Shown here: positions 14,320-21,876 of the stretch, piece after piece | Layout of the letters: each line of letters opens with the position of its first letter | Position numbering within the stretch: the first letter of the stretch is position 1 | IMG/VR virus record: IMGVR_UViG_3300034374_002328 | Coordinates: 1-39,806 of that record | Length of the DNA: 39,806 bases | Direction: 5' to 3' (one strand) | Source of the DNA: a virus | The notes under the pieces: model-generated | Database searches by the model: none | Seen by the model: only the letters and a program-made list of their open reading frames with translations | What the model was told of the DNA's origin: nothing | Position numbers and translations under genes: made by a program

Positions 14320-14594
14320 TGGCAAAGAAGGTAAGTAAGAAAGATATGGCTTGTAATAAGCCAAAGAGAACATCTGGACACCCTAAGAAGTCTCACGTTG
14401 TAAAGGCTTGTGAGGGTGGAAAAGAAAAGATAATTAGGTTTGGTCAGCAGGGTGCTAGTACGGCAGGAAAGCCAAAAGCTGGAGAGTCTGCTAAGATGAA
14501 GGCCAAGAGAAAAAGTTTTAAGGCTAGACACGGGAAGAATATAGCTAAAGGTAAAATGTCTGCTGCATATTGGGCAGACAAAGTTAAGTGGTAA
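14319..14594 (+). CDS. Basic conserved phage protein, 91 aa
   Basis: It starts in the endolysin stop (TAATG). The protein is Lys-rich throughout (MAKKVSKKDMACNKPKRTSG) with a more conserved-looking core at about 40-91 (KIIRFGQQGASTAGKPKAGE, then MKAKRKSFKARHGKNIAKGK, then SAAYWADKVKW). From family knowledge, proteins with this RFG...KAR...YWA.K..W order occur in many phages and large viruses; their role is unknown to me. A DNA-binding or head-internal role is plausible by composition. Confidence 0.75.
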   Translation: MAKKVSKKDMACNKPKRTSGHPKKSHVVKACEGGKEKIIRFGQQGASTAGKPKAGESAKMKAKRKSFKARHGKNIAKGKMSAAYWADKVKW

Positions 14595-14613
14595 AAAATA
14601 AACATATATAAAG

Positions 14614-15093
14614 ATGAAAGATAAAAGTATGATTAATATGGCAGGAACTTCTATGGGCTCTGGATTAAAGATGTGTGGAAGCCAAGTAGGCAAGCATATG
14701 AAAATGGGTGGACCAAAGATGATGGGTGGTGACGAAAAGAAAGGGTTTAGAGAGTTATTTGCTGAAAATAGAAAAGCTGGTAAGAAAGAGTTTAAGTACG
14801 AAGGTAAAATGTACAACACAAAAACTGCCGAAGACGTAGCAAAAGGATTAAGTGATAAAGACCTATATAAAGCATATGAAAGAGCATACAACTCTACAAG
14901 TTCTTTTGATAATGTGCCTGGTTCTGAGCAATTAAAATCTAGAAACGAAATAGAAAAATCTTATTTTAACGAAGGCGTAAAAAGGGAATTAAAACAAGAG
15001 GCATTAGACGTTATTAAAAAAGGTATGATTGCTGGTGCTGTACCAGGCCGTAGACAAGCAATGAAAGCTACTTATAAAAAATTAAAGCCATAA
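14614..15093 (+). CDS. Small virion-type protein with MKDKSMIN start, 159 aa
   Basis: The N-terminus MKDKSMINMAGTSMGSGLKM is a variant of the tag in the 4003 and 12685 proteins (KSMIN then a Gly/Ser region). A Gly/Met/Lys-rich linker follows (about 20-40), then a helical domain (about 45-159) with FRELFAENRKAGKKEFKYEG and a basic C-terminus (GRRQAMKATYKKLKP). It carries a single cysteine in the linker. I do not recognise the helical domain. It may be another tagged virion protein. Confidence 0.7.
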   Translation: MKDKSMINMAGTSMGSGLKMCGSQVGKHMKMGGPKMMGGDEKKGFRELFAENRKAGKKEFKYEGKMYNTKTAEDVAKGLSDKDLYKAYERAYNSTSSFDNVPGSEQLKSRNEIEKSYFNEGVKRELKQEALDVIKKGMIAGAVPGRRQAMKATYKKLKP

Positions 15094-15099
15094 TTAATA

Positions 15100-15450
15100 A
15101 TGGCATTTAAGTTATCTAACCCACCATATAAGAACGAACCGACCCCAGTCTACCAAGCAGACTTGGGGCCTGGTGTTCTTGGGCAAAGTAATAACAACGG
15201 CACTATCATAATAAATGAGAAGTTAGACCCTAAGTTTCACGATGAGGTTATTAGGCACGAAAAAGTCCACATAAATCAAATGTCACGAGGCGACTTAGAT
15301 TATGATGATAAGAACATTTATTGGAAGGGTAAGAAGTACTCAAAGAATAATCCTAAGATAGCTATGGCAAGTCCATCTAATTCTCCTTGGGAAAAAGAGG
15401 CTTATAAGAAATCTAAAACTAAATATAAAGATAAAAAATACAATGTCTAA
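15100..15450 (+). CDS. Small HExxH metallopeptidase-like protein, 116 aa
   Basis: The protein has HEKVH at 53-57 inside EVIRHEKVHINQM, the HExxH signature of zincins, with PWEKEAY at 96-102 supplying a possible third ligand (Glu98 or Glu100). Residues 1-40 are a short beta region (VLGQSNNNGTIIINEKL). There is no signal peptide. At 116 residues it is a minimal zincin domain. It could process virion proteins, act on the cell wall, or be an ejected effector; the spacing between HExxH and the third ligand is wide enough for several families. Its stop overlaps the next gene by eight bases. Confidence 0.75.
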   Translation: MAFKLSNPPYKNEPTPVYQADLGPGVLGQSNNNGTIIINEKLDPKFHDEVIRHEKVHINQMSRGDLDYDDKNIYWKGKKYSKNNPKIAMASPSNSPWEKEAYKKSKTKYKDKKYNV

Positions 15451-15889
15451 GAAATTTAAAGATACAAAGTTAGGTAAGTTTTTAGGTAAGACTGCTCCAC
15501 ATATATTAAATATAGCTGGAGACTTATTACCAGACGCAGGGGTTTTAGGTATTGTTAAAAACCTTGTAGAGAAAGACGAAAAGATTAGCCCAGAAGACAA
15601 AAAAGAAGCTTTAGCTCAAACTAAAGAAATGTATGAGTTAGAAGTAAAGGATAGAGAATCTGCTAGAAATAGAGAGGTTGAAGTTAAAAAGGCAGGTGGG
15701 AAGGATACTATGATGATGCTTACAGGTATCGTTGGGTTAGCTTCTTTCTTATTTATCATATACGCAGTAGTTTACGAGGAAGGAGTTTTACATAACGAAC
15801 TCTTTGTACATTTAATGGGTATGGTTGAAGGTGTTGTAATTTCAAACATATTTGCCTACTATTATGGGACATCAGCAGAAAAACAATAA
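15443..15889 (+). CDS. Holin-like membrane protein (GTA-holin type), 148 aa
   Basis: The order is: an amphipathic N-terminal helix (about 17-42), a charged helix rich in Glu and Lys with RESARNREVEVKK (about 71-83), then two hydrophobic segments at about 89-110 (TMMMLTGIVGLASFLFIIYA) and 118-141 (ELFVHLMGMVEGVVISNIFA), ending YYYGTSAEKQ. This layout and the YYG(T/S)S ending resemble the three-segment holin family linked to gene transfer agents. It may be the main holin, or one of two together with the 54-residue protein next to the endolysin. Confidence 0.75.
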   Translation: MSKKFKDTKLGKFLGKTAPHILNIAGDLLPDAGVLGIVKNLVEKDEKISPEDKKEALAQTKEMYELEVKDRESARNREVEVKKAGGKDTMMMLTGIVGLASFLFIIYAVVYEEGVLHNELFVHLMGMVEGVVISNIFAYYYGTSAEKQ

Positions 15890-15934
15890 AAAGTAAGTAA
15901 TTATAAAAAGAGTAAGAATCAAATTTAATTTAAT

Positions 15935-16174
15935 ATGAATAGAATTACAGATGAAGAGCTAGAGCTTATCAGAGAGCAACAAACAAAAATTGCTCAAATT
16001 AAACAAGACATCGGAACACTAGAACTTAGGAAGCACGAGGTTATGGGCGTAATGCTTGATGTAAATCAAGAAGTCGAAGAAACAAAAACCAAACTTGAAG
16101 AAAAGTATGGTCGTGTAAATATTAATCTTGACGATGGGAGTTACTCTGAGGTTGAAGATATAACTAAGGAATAA
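15935..16174 (+). CDS. Coiled-coil small protein, 79 aa
   Basis: The product is one long predicted coiled coil (MNRITDEELELIREQQTKIA, continuing to about residue 58), with a short polar end (INLDDGSYSEVEDITKE). It starts after a leader ATTTAATTTAAT, similar to the groEL leader. It ends in a TAATG overlap with the next gene. Such short coiled-coil proteins are common in related phages near the packaging genes; the function is unknown. Confidence 0.7.
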   Translation: MNRITDEELELIREQQTKIAQIKQDIGTLELRKHEVMGVMLDVNQEVEETKTKLEEKYGRVNINLDDGSYSEVEDITKE

Positions 16175-16401
16175 TGAGTAATGTTATAAGAAAAATCAGC
16201 ATAGGGTCTGATTACAAAAATGACGCTATGCACTACTCTGTTGGACAGCAGGTGTATGGTGGTCACGAAATATCTGATATTCTCTTCAATGAGAAAGATA
16301 ACTCTTATAACATCTATATTCAAAAAGAAAAAGAAACATTGCCTTGGAAAAAGTTTAATTCTAATATGGCAATATCTGTTGAATATGACTTGCAGTATTA
16401 A
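16174..16401 (+). CDS. Conserved small phage protein, 75 aa
   Basis: The product begins MSNVIRKISIGSDYKNDAMH and is a compact beta-type domain, with VGQQVYGGHEISDI, a Lys/Glu-rich hairpin (NSYNIYIQKEKETLPWKKF) and an end AISVEYDLQY. I recall similar proteins in marine Bacteroidetes phages but no function for them. Both ends are coupled by TAATG overlaps, so it is translated in step with the coiled-coil protein and the next gene. Confidence 0.7.
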   Translation: MSNVIRKISIGSDYKNDAMHYSVGQQVYGGHEISDILFNEKDNSYNIYIQKEKETLPWKKFNSNMAISVEYDLQY

Positions 16402-17000
16402 TGAAAAGTATTCACGATTTTATCGTAAAACCCATAGAGGGTCGATACAATAATACTGTTAAGGTTGACGATGTTGACCTCATTATAAATACAAGAATTG
16501 AGGAATTTAAAAGTGTAAGCAAGGTGGCAGAAGTTGTCGCTTTGCCTTTATCTATAAAAACTGACATTAAAGTTGGAGATAAAGTAGTAGTACACCATAA
16601 CGTATTTAGAAGATTCTATGACATTAGAGGGAACGAAAAAAATAGTAGAAGCTTCATTAAAGAAGATATGTATGCTTGTTCCCCTGAGCAGATATATATG
16701 TACGGAGCAAATAAGACTCATCTTAATTATTGTTTTGTAAAACCAATACTAAGTGATAGCATATTTTCTTTAACAAAAGAAAAACCACTTATAGGTATTT
16801 TAAAGTATGGCAACAAAGGACTAACAAACTTAGGTATAAATGAGGGAGACCTTGTTTCATTTAGACCTGAATCTGAGTTTGAGTTTATTATAGATGGGGA
16901 ATTATTATATTGTATGAAATTTATTAATATCGTTGGAAGCTATGAACGTAAAGGAGATGAAAGAGAGTATAATCCTAGCTGGGCAAAAAGCAGTTCTTGA
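16401..17000 (+). CDS. Possible double GroES-like protein, 199 aa
   Basis: Two similar beta-rich halves can be seen. Residues about 35-75 have AEVVALPLSIKTDIKVGDKV followed by VVHHN, which resembles the cpn10 order of a G/A-x-V strand, a loop and a VGD.V strand. Residues about 125-175 repeat it as GILKYGNKGLTNLGINEGDL followed by VSFRPESEFEFIIDGELLYC. A conserved FRRFYDIRG block with NSRSF lies between. Related phages carry similar proteins that are sometimes called co-chaperonins. The fold is inference. It starts in a TAATG overlap, and its last 59 bases overlap the next gene. Confidence 0.6.
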   Translation: MKSIHDFIVKPIEGRYNNTVKVDDVDLIINTRIEEFKSVSKVAEVVALPLSIKTDIKVGDKVVVHHNVFRRFYDIRGNEKNSRSFIKEDMYACSPEQIYMYGANKTHLNYCFVKPILSDSIFSLTKEKPLIGILKYGNKGLTNLGINEGDLVSFRPESEFEFIIDGELLYCMKFINIVGSYERKGDEREYNPSWAKSSS

Positions 17001-17223
17001 GCTTATTAAAGTTGCTGAAGAAGCTATCATAGACTCAGGGGATGACATAACAGCGGATAGATTAAAGAATGCAGCAGCAACTAAAAAACTTGCAATATTT
17101 GATGCATTTGAAATACTTCAACGTATACAAAATGAAGAAGATATACTAAACGAAAAACCTAAAGAAGAAACTAAAAAGAAAGAGTTTAGAGGGTTTGCTG
17201 AGGGAAGAGCTAATACTAAGTAA
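16942..17223 (+). CDS. Small-terminase candidate, 93 aa
   Basis: I chose ATG 16942 (MNVKEMKESIILAGQKAVLE); an upstream TTG start is possible. The protein is helical, with a core DSGDDITADRLKNAAATKKL followed by AIFDAFEILQRI (about 32-65) and a charged tail ending FAEGRANTK. Its place one base before the large terminase and its small helical build fit a small terminase subunit that recognises phage DNA, but no classic helix-turn-helix is obvious. It overlaps the previous gene by 59 bases. Confidence 0.6.
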   Translation: MNVKEMKESIILAGQKAVLELIKVAEEAIIDSGDDITADRLKNAAATKKLAIFDAFEILQRIQNEEDILNEKPKEETKKKEFRGFAEGRANTK

Positions 17224-17224
17224 T

Positions 17225-19438
17225 ATGTACGAGCAAAGTTTATACAGAGTACTAGACAACCACATAAAACCATCAACACTAAATAAAAAGAATATATCTA
17301 AGTCTTGGAAGTACGGATACAATGAAGATTTTGATGTTGTTGTAATAAGTAAGACAGGTCAAATAGGTGAGATTTACGAGATACAAAACTTAAAGATTGC
17401 TCTACCAAAGGAGTTTGATGTTAAAAAACTACCAGGAAATAAGTGGTCTAATATTGAGTATCCAAAAGAACTTAGTAGAATAAAAACAATATTTGACTGG
17501 GAAGAGTATCCAGAAGAATTTAAAGAAGAATGGTACGATTACATTGAGAAAGAATTTGAAAGAAGAGAACAAGGATTTTGGTTTAATAATAAGGGTAATC
17601 CTACTTATATTACTGGCACTCATTATATGTACTTGCAATGGTCAAAGATTGACGTTGGACACCCCGACTTTAGAGAATCAAATAGATTGTTCTACATATT
17701 TTGGGAAGCCTGCAAAGCTGACACAAGGTGCTTTGGAATGTGCTACCTTAAAAATAGACGGAGTGGATTCTCCTTTATGTCGTCTGGAGAGACAGTCAAT
17801 CTTGCTACAATATCAGTTGACTCAAGATATGGAATACTATCAAAGTCAGGGCCTGATGCAAAAAAGATGTTTACCGACAAGGTTGTACCAATCTCAGTCA
17901 ACTACCCATTCTTCTTTAAACCTATACAAGATGGAATGGACAGACCCAAGACTGAACTTGCATATAGAGTACCAGCATCTAAATTTACGAGGAGGAAACT
18001 TGATTCTAACGAAAAGCAAGAAGATATCAAAGGGTTGGATACTACTATTGATTGGAAGAATACAGGCGACAACTCCTATGATGGAGAAAAATTAAAGTTA
18101 CTTGTACACGATGAGTCTGGTAAGTGGGAGAAACCTAACAACATACTTAATAACTGGAGGGTAACAAAAACTTGTCTTAGATTAGGTAGCAGGATAATAG
18201 GTAAGTGTATGATGGGTTCAACATCAAATGCTTTAGATAAGGGAGGAGATAATTTTAAAAAGTTATACTATGCATCAGACGTTACGAACAGAAATAGCAA
18301 TGGACAGACTGCTTCAGGACTATATTCTTTGTTCATACCTATGGAATGGAACTACGAGGGATACATTGATTCTTATGGACTACCTGTATTCGATAAGCCA
18401 GAAAAGCCAATTAAAGACACATACGGAAATTTAATTAGTAAAGGAGTAATAGATTATTGGGAGAATGAAGTAGAAGGTCTTAAAAACGACCAAGATGGAT
18501 TAAATGAATTTTATAGACAGTTCCCTAGAACGGAACAGCACGCATTTAGAGATGAAGCAAAGGAGTCTATATTTAATTTGGCAAAGATATACCAACAGAT
18601 AGACCACAACGAAGGGATGAAGTCTAGTTCATTAATAACTAGAGGAAACTTTCAATGGGAGAATGGAATTCAAGATACAAGAGTAATGTTTATGCCAAAC
18701 CCAAAGGGTAGGTTTTATATAACTTGGATTCCTCCTGTATCTTTACAAAACAGAGTTATCTCTAAAGGTGGAACAAATTACCCAGGTAATGAGCATTTAG
18801 GAGCTTTTGGATGTGACCCATATGACATATCGGGAACAGTAGATAAGAGAGGTTCTAATGGTTCTCTTCACGGACTAACTAAGTTTAGTATGGAAGATGC
18901 TCCAAGTAACCACTTCTTTTTAGAGTACATTGCAAGACCTCAGACAGCAGAGATGTTTTTTGAGGATGTATTAATGGCTTGCGTATTTTACGGTATGCCA
19001 ATACTAGCAGAAAATAACAAACCAAGGTTATTGTATCACTTTAAGAACAGAGGGTATAGAGGATACTCAATGAATAGACCTGATAAAAAGTATACAAGAC
19101 TATCCGTAACAGAAAGAGAGATTGGTGGGATACCTAACTCTAGTGAGGATATAAAGCAAGCTCACGCTGCTGCAATAGAAACATATATAGAGGAACTTGT
19201 AGGAATTTTAGGTGATGATGAGATGGGGGACGTTTACTTCCAAAGAACATTAGAAGATTGGGCAAGGTTTAATATAAACAACAGGACATCTCACGATGCT
19301 TCTATAAGTTCAGGATTAGCCATTATGGCTTGTAACAGAAATCGTTACGCACCAGTAAATAAAGTAGTAAGAAAAAACATAAGTCTAGGGTTTAAAAAAT
19401 ATGACAACTCTGGAAGTTATTCAAAAATAAGAAACTAA
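17225..19438 (+). CDS. terL: Terminase large subunit, 737 aa
   Basis: ATG 17225 is chosen over an upstream in-frame start that would overlap the previous gene. The ATPase domain (about 150-350) has a deviant Walker A region, CYLKNRRSGFSFMSSGE at 173-189, a Walker B LKLLVHDESGKW with Asp296-Glu297, and a coupling motif GSTSNA at 331-336. The nuclease part (about 520-700) has GAFGCDPYD with Asp531 as a likely metal ligand and FFLEYIARP after it. It packages DNA into proheads, cutting the concatemer. The unusual Walker A is known in crAss-like terminases. The portal gene follows with no gap. Confidence 0.9.
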   Translation: MYEQSLYRVLDNHIKPSTLNKKNISKSWKYGYNEDFDVVVISKTGQIGEIYEIQNLKIALPKEFDVKKLPGNKWSNIEYPKELSRIKTIFDWEEYPEEFKEEWYDYIEKEFERREQGFWFNNKGNPTYITGTHYMYLQWSKIDVGHPDFRESNRLFYIFWEACKADTRCFGMCYLKNRRSGFSFMSSGETVNLATISVDSRYGILSKSGPDAKKMFTDKVVPISVNYPFFFKPIQDGMDRPKTELAYRVPASKFTRRKLDSNEKQEDIKGLDTTIDWKNTGDNSYDGEKLKLLVHDESGKWEKPNNILNNWRVTKTCLRLGSRIIGKCMMGSTSNALDKGGDNFKKLYYASDVTNRNSNGQTASGLYSLFIPMEWNYEGYIDSYGLPVFDKPEKPIKDTYGNLISKGVIDYWENEVEGLKNDQDGLNEFYRQFPRTEQHAFRDEAKESIFNLAKIYQQIDHNEGMKSSSLITRGNFQWENGIQDTRVMFMPNPKGRFYITWIPPVSLQNRVISKGGTNYPGNEHLGAFGCDPYDISGTVDKRGSNGSLHGLTKFSMEDAPSNHFFLEYIARPQTAEMFFEDVLMACVFYGMPILAENNKPRLLYHFKNRGYRGYSMNRPDKKYTRLSVTEREIGGIPNSSEDIKQAHAAAIETYIEELVGILGDDEMGDVYFQRTLEDWARFNINNRTSHDASISSGLAIMACNRNRYAPVNKVVRKNISLGFKKYDNSGSYSKIRN

Positions 19439-21844
19439 ATGAATGTAGTTGCAAATCCAAATAGCGTATTTCCTAGCCAGGTTGTTACTAACGCTGAGAA
19501 AGATAGTCCAGAATATGGAAGGCAAGTTGCTCAAGCTGTAGAGTCTGAGTGGTTTAATCAAGGAGGGTATGGAAATAGATTTGCTACAAATTATAATCAC
19601 TTTCATAGTTTAAGATTATACGCTAGAGGTGAACAGCCAGTTCAAAAATATAAAGACGAACTTGCCATAAACGGAGACCTTTCTTATTTAAACTTAGATT
19701 GGAAGCCCGTACCTGTAATTTCAAAGTTTGTAGATATAGTTACAAACGGTATCACAGAAAAAAAATATGAGATTAGTGCATACGCACAAGACCCTGCATC
19801 TATAAAGAAAAGAACTAACTACGCTGAATCTTTAATGCAAGATATGATTGCTAGAGAAGAGTTAGAAATGATAGAGCAGCAGATAGGGATTAATGCATTT
19901 AATACTGCTGACCGTAGTAAAATACCTGAATCTAAAGAAGAGCTTTCTCTTCATATGCAACTTGACTATAAGCAATCAATAGAGATAGCGGAAGAAGAAG
20001 CTATTAATCAAGTACTTGCTAAAAACAAGTTTGATGAAATAAGAAAAAGATTCAACTATGACCTAACCGTTCTTGGTATAGGTGCTGTCAAAACAAATTG
20101 GAATAAAGCTAATGGGGTGAAAATAGAGTACTGCGACCCTGCAAACTTAGTTTACTCATACACTGAAGACCCTAACTTTGAAGACATATACTATGTAGGA
20201 GAAGTTAAAGCTGTTACAATACCAGAACTTAAAAAACAATTTCCAAATATACCTCAAGAGGAACTAAAAAGAATTGAGGATATGCCAGGCAATAGAGAGT
20301 ACTTGACTGGGTGGAAAGGGTATGATGAAAACACAGTTCAGGTTTTATACTTTGAGTACAAGACTTACAACAACCAAGTATTTAAAATAAAGACAGGACC
20401 AAACGGGTTAGAAAAAGTTATACAAAAATCAGATGACTTTAACCCACCTGAAAATGATACATTTAAAAAAGTATCAAGGAGTATAGAGGTTCTTTACAGT
20501 GGTGCTAAAATTCTTGGAACAAATACAATGTTGAAGTGGGAACTGTCTGAGAATATGACAAGACCATACGCAGATACTACTAAGGTAGAAATGAACTATG
20601 TTCTGTGTGCACCAAGAATGTATAATGGAAGGATTGAATCTGTTGTAAGTAAGATTACAGGATTTGCTGATATGATTCAAATAACACACTTGAAACTACA
20701 GCAAGTTATGACAAGGATGGTCCCTGATGGAGTATTCTTAGATGTGGACGGGTTGGCAGAGGTTGATTTAGGAAACGGAACTAGCTACAATCCAGCAGAA
20801 GCTCTTAATATGTACTTTCAAACAGGTAGTGTATTAGGTAGGTCAATGACACAAGATGGAGAAATGAATAGGGGTAAGGTTCCAATCCAAGAGCTTACAA
20901 GCTCAAGTGGTGGAGCTAAGATACAGTCATTAATCCAAACGTATCAGTACTACTTACAAATGATAAGAGACGTTACAGGATTGAATGAGGCAAGAGATGG
21001 TTCTGCTCCATCTAAGGATGCACTCGTAGGACTTCAAAAGATGGCCGCTAATCAATCCAATGTTGCAACTAGACACATACTTCAAGCAAGTTGTTATTTA
21101 ACTCTTAGAGCTTGTGAAAACATATCTATGAGGATTGCTGATTCATTACAGTTTGCCTTAACTTCTAACTCGCTTCAGAATAGTATTACAAAGTTTAACA
21201 CGGCAACATTATTAGAAATGTCTACCTTAAACTTGCACGACTTTGGTATATTCCTTGAACTAGAGCCAGACGATGAGGCTAAGGCTCAGTTAGAGCAAAA
21301 CATACAAGTAGCTCTACAAGGCGGTGGTATAGACTTAGAGGATGCAATTGATATTAGGCAAATAAAAAATCTTCAGCTTGCAAACGAAATGCTAAAGCAT
21401 AGAAGAAAGAAAAAACAAGAAGCAGCAAGACAAGCCCAATTAGAAAATATTCAAGCACAAGCAGACGCAAATGCACAGGCTTCAGAAAGAGCTGCTATGG
21501 CAGAAGCACAAAAGCAACAGATTGTAACAGCAGAGAAAGTAAGTCTTGAACAGGCTAAATCTCAGTTTGAAATTCAGAGAATGCAAACAGAGGCTGAAAT
21601 AAAAAGAGGGCTTATGGCTGAAGAGTTTAACTTTAATATGCAACTAGCTCAGATTAGAGCAAATGCTGAATTGTCAAAGGAACAAGATATTGAAGATAGA
21701 AAAGATAAAAGAGTAAAAATACAAGGAACTCAGCAATCTGAGTTAATTGACCAAAGAAAAAATAACCTATTACCGAAAAACTTTGAAAGTTCAGGTAATG
21801 ATGTTATGGGGGGGATTGGTTTAGGACAATTTGACCCAAAGTAA
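19439..21844 (+). CDS. Portal protein, 801 aa
   Basis: The gene starts on the base after the TerL stop. The N-terminal part has RLYARGEQPVQKYKD and LNLDWKPVPVISKFVDIVTN (about 55-105), typical of the portal wing in crAss-like and related podoviruses. The middle contains the crown/stem helices, with IRDVTGLNEARDGSAPSKDA near residue 515. Residues about 655-770 form a long Ala/Gln/Glu-rich coiled coil (QAQLENIQAQADANAQASER), followed by a Lys/Asp-rich region and an end GGIGLGQFDPK. The dodecameric ring would be the DNA gate. The long helical barrel-like tail could reach into the head, as in podoviral portals. Confidence 0.9.
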   Translation: MNVVANPNSVFPSQVVTNAEKDSPEYGRQVAQAVESEWFNQGGYGNRFATNYNHFHSLRLYARGEQPVQKYKDELAINGDLSYLNLDWKPVPVISKFVDIVTNGITEKKYEISAYAQDPASIKKRTNYAESLMQDMIAREELEMIEQQIGINAFNTADRSKIPESKEELSLHMQLDYKQSIEIAEEEAINQVLAKNKFDEIRKRFNYDLTVLGIGAVKTNWNKANGVKIEYCDPANLVYSYTEDPNFEDIYYVGEVKAVTIPELKKQFPNIPQEELKRIEDMPGNREYLTGWKGYDENTVQVLYFEYKTYNNQVFKIKTGPNGLEKVIQKSDDFNPPENDTFKKVSRSIEVLYSGAKILGTNTMLKWELSENMTRPYADTTKVEMNYVLCAPRMYNGRIESVVSKITGFADMIQITHLKLQQVMTRMVPDGVFLDVDGLAEVDLGNGTSYNPAEALNMYFQTGSVLGRSMTQDGEMNRGKVPIQELTSSSGGAKIQSLIQTYQYYLQMIRDVTGLNEARDGSAPSKDALVGLQKMAANQSNVATRHILQASCYLTLRACENISMRIADSLQFALTSNSLQNSITKFNTATLLEMSTLNLHDFGIFLELEPDDEAKAQLEQNIQVALQGGGIDLEDAIDIRQIKNLQLANEMLKHRRKKKQEAARQAQLENIQAQADANAQASERAAMAEAQKQQIVTAEKVSLEQAKSQFEIQRMQTEAEIKRGLMAEEFNFNMQLAQIRANAELSKEQDIEDRKDKRVKIQGTQQSELIDQRKNNLLPKNFESSGNDVMGGIGLGQFDPK

Positions 21845-21876
21845 ATAGAATTTTTTAATTTATATTATATTATATT

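Noticed and set aside
14304-14891. 195-codon minus-strand frame
   Set aside because: Antisense to two plus-strand genes with clear features; the product is a low-quality Ser/Leu/Phe-rich sequence.
17493-18095. 200-codon plus-strand frame inside terL
   Set aside because: Overlaps the terminase ATPase domain in another frame; the terminase frame carries the motifs.
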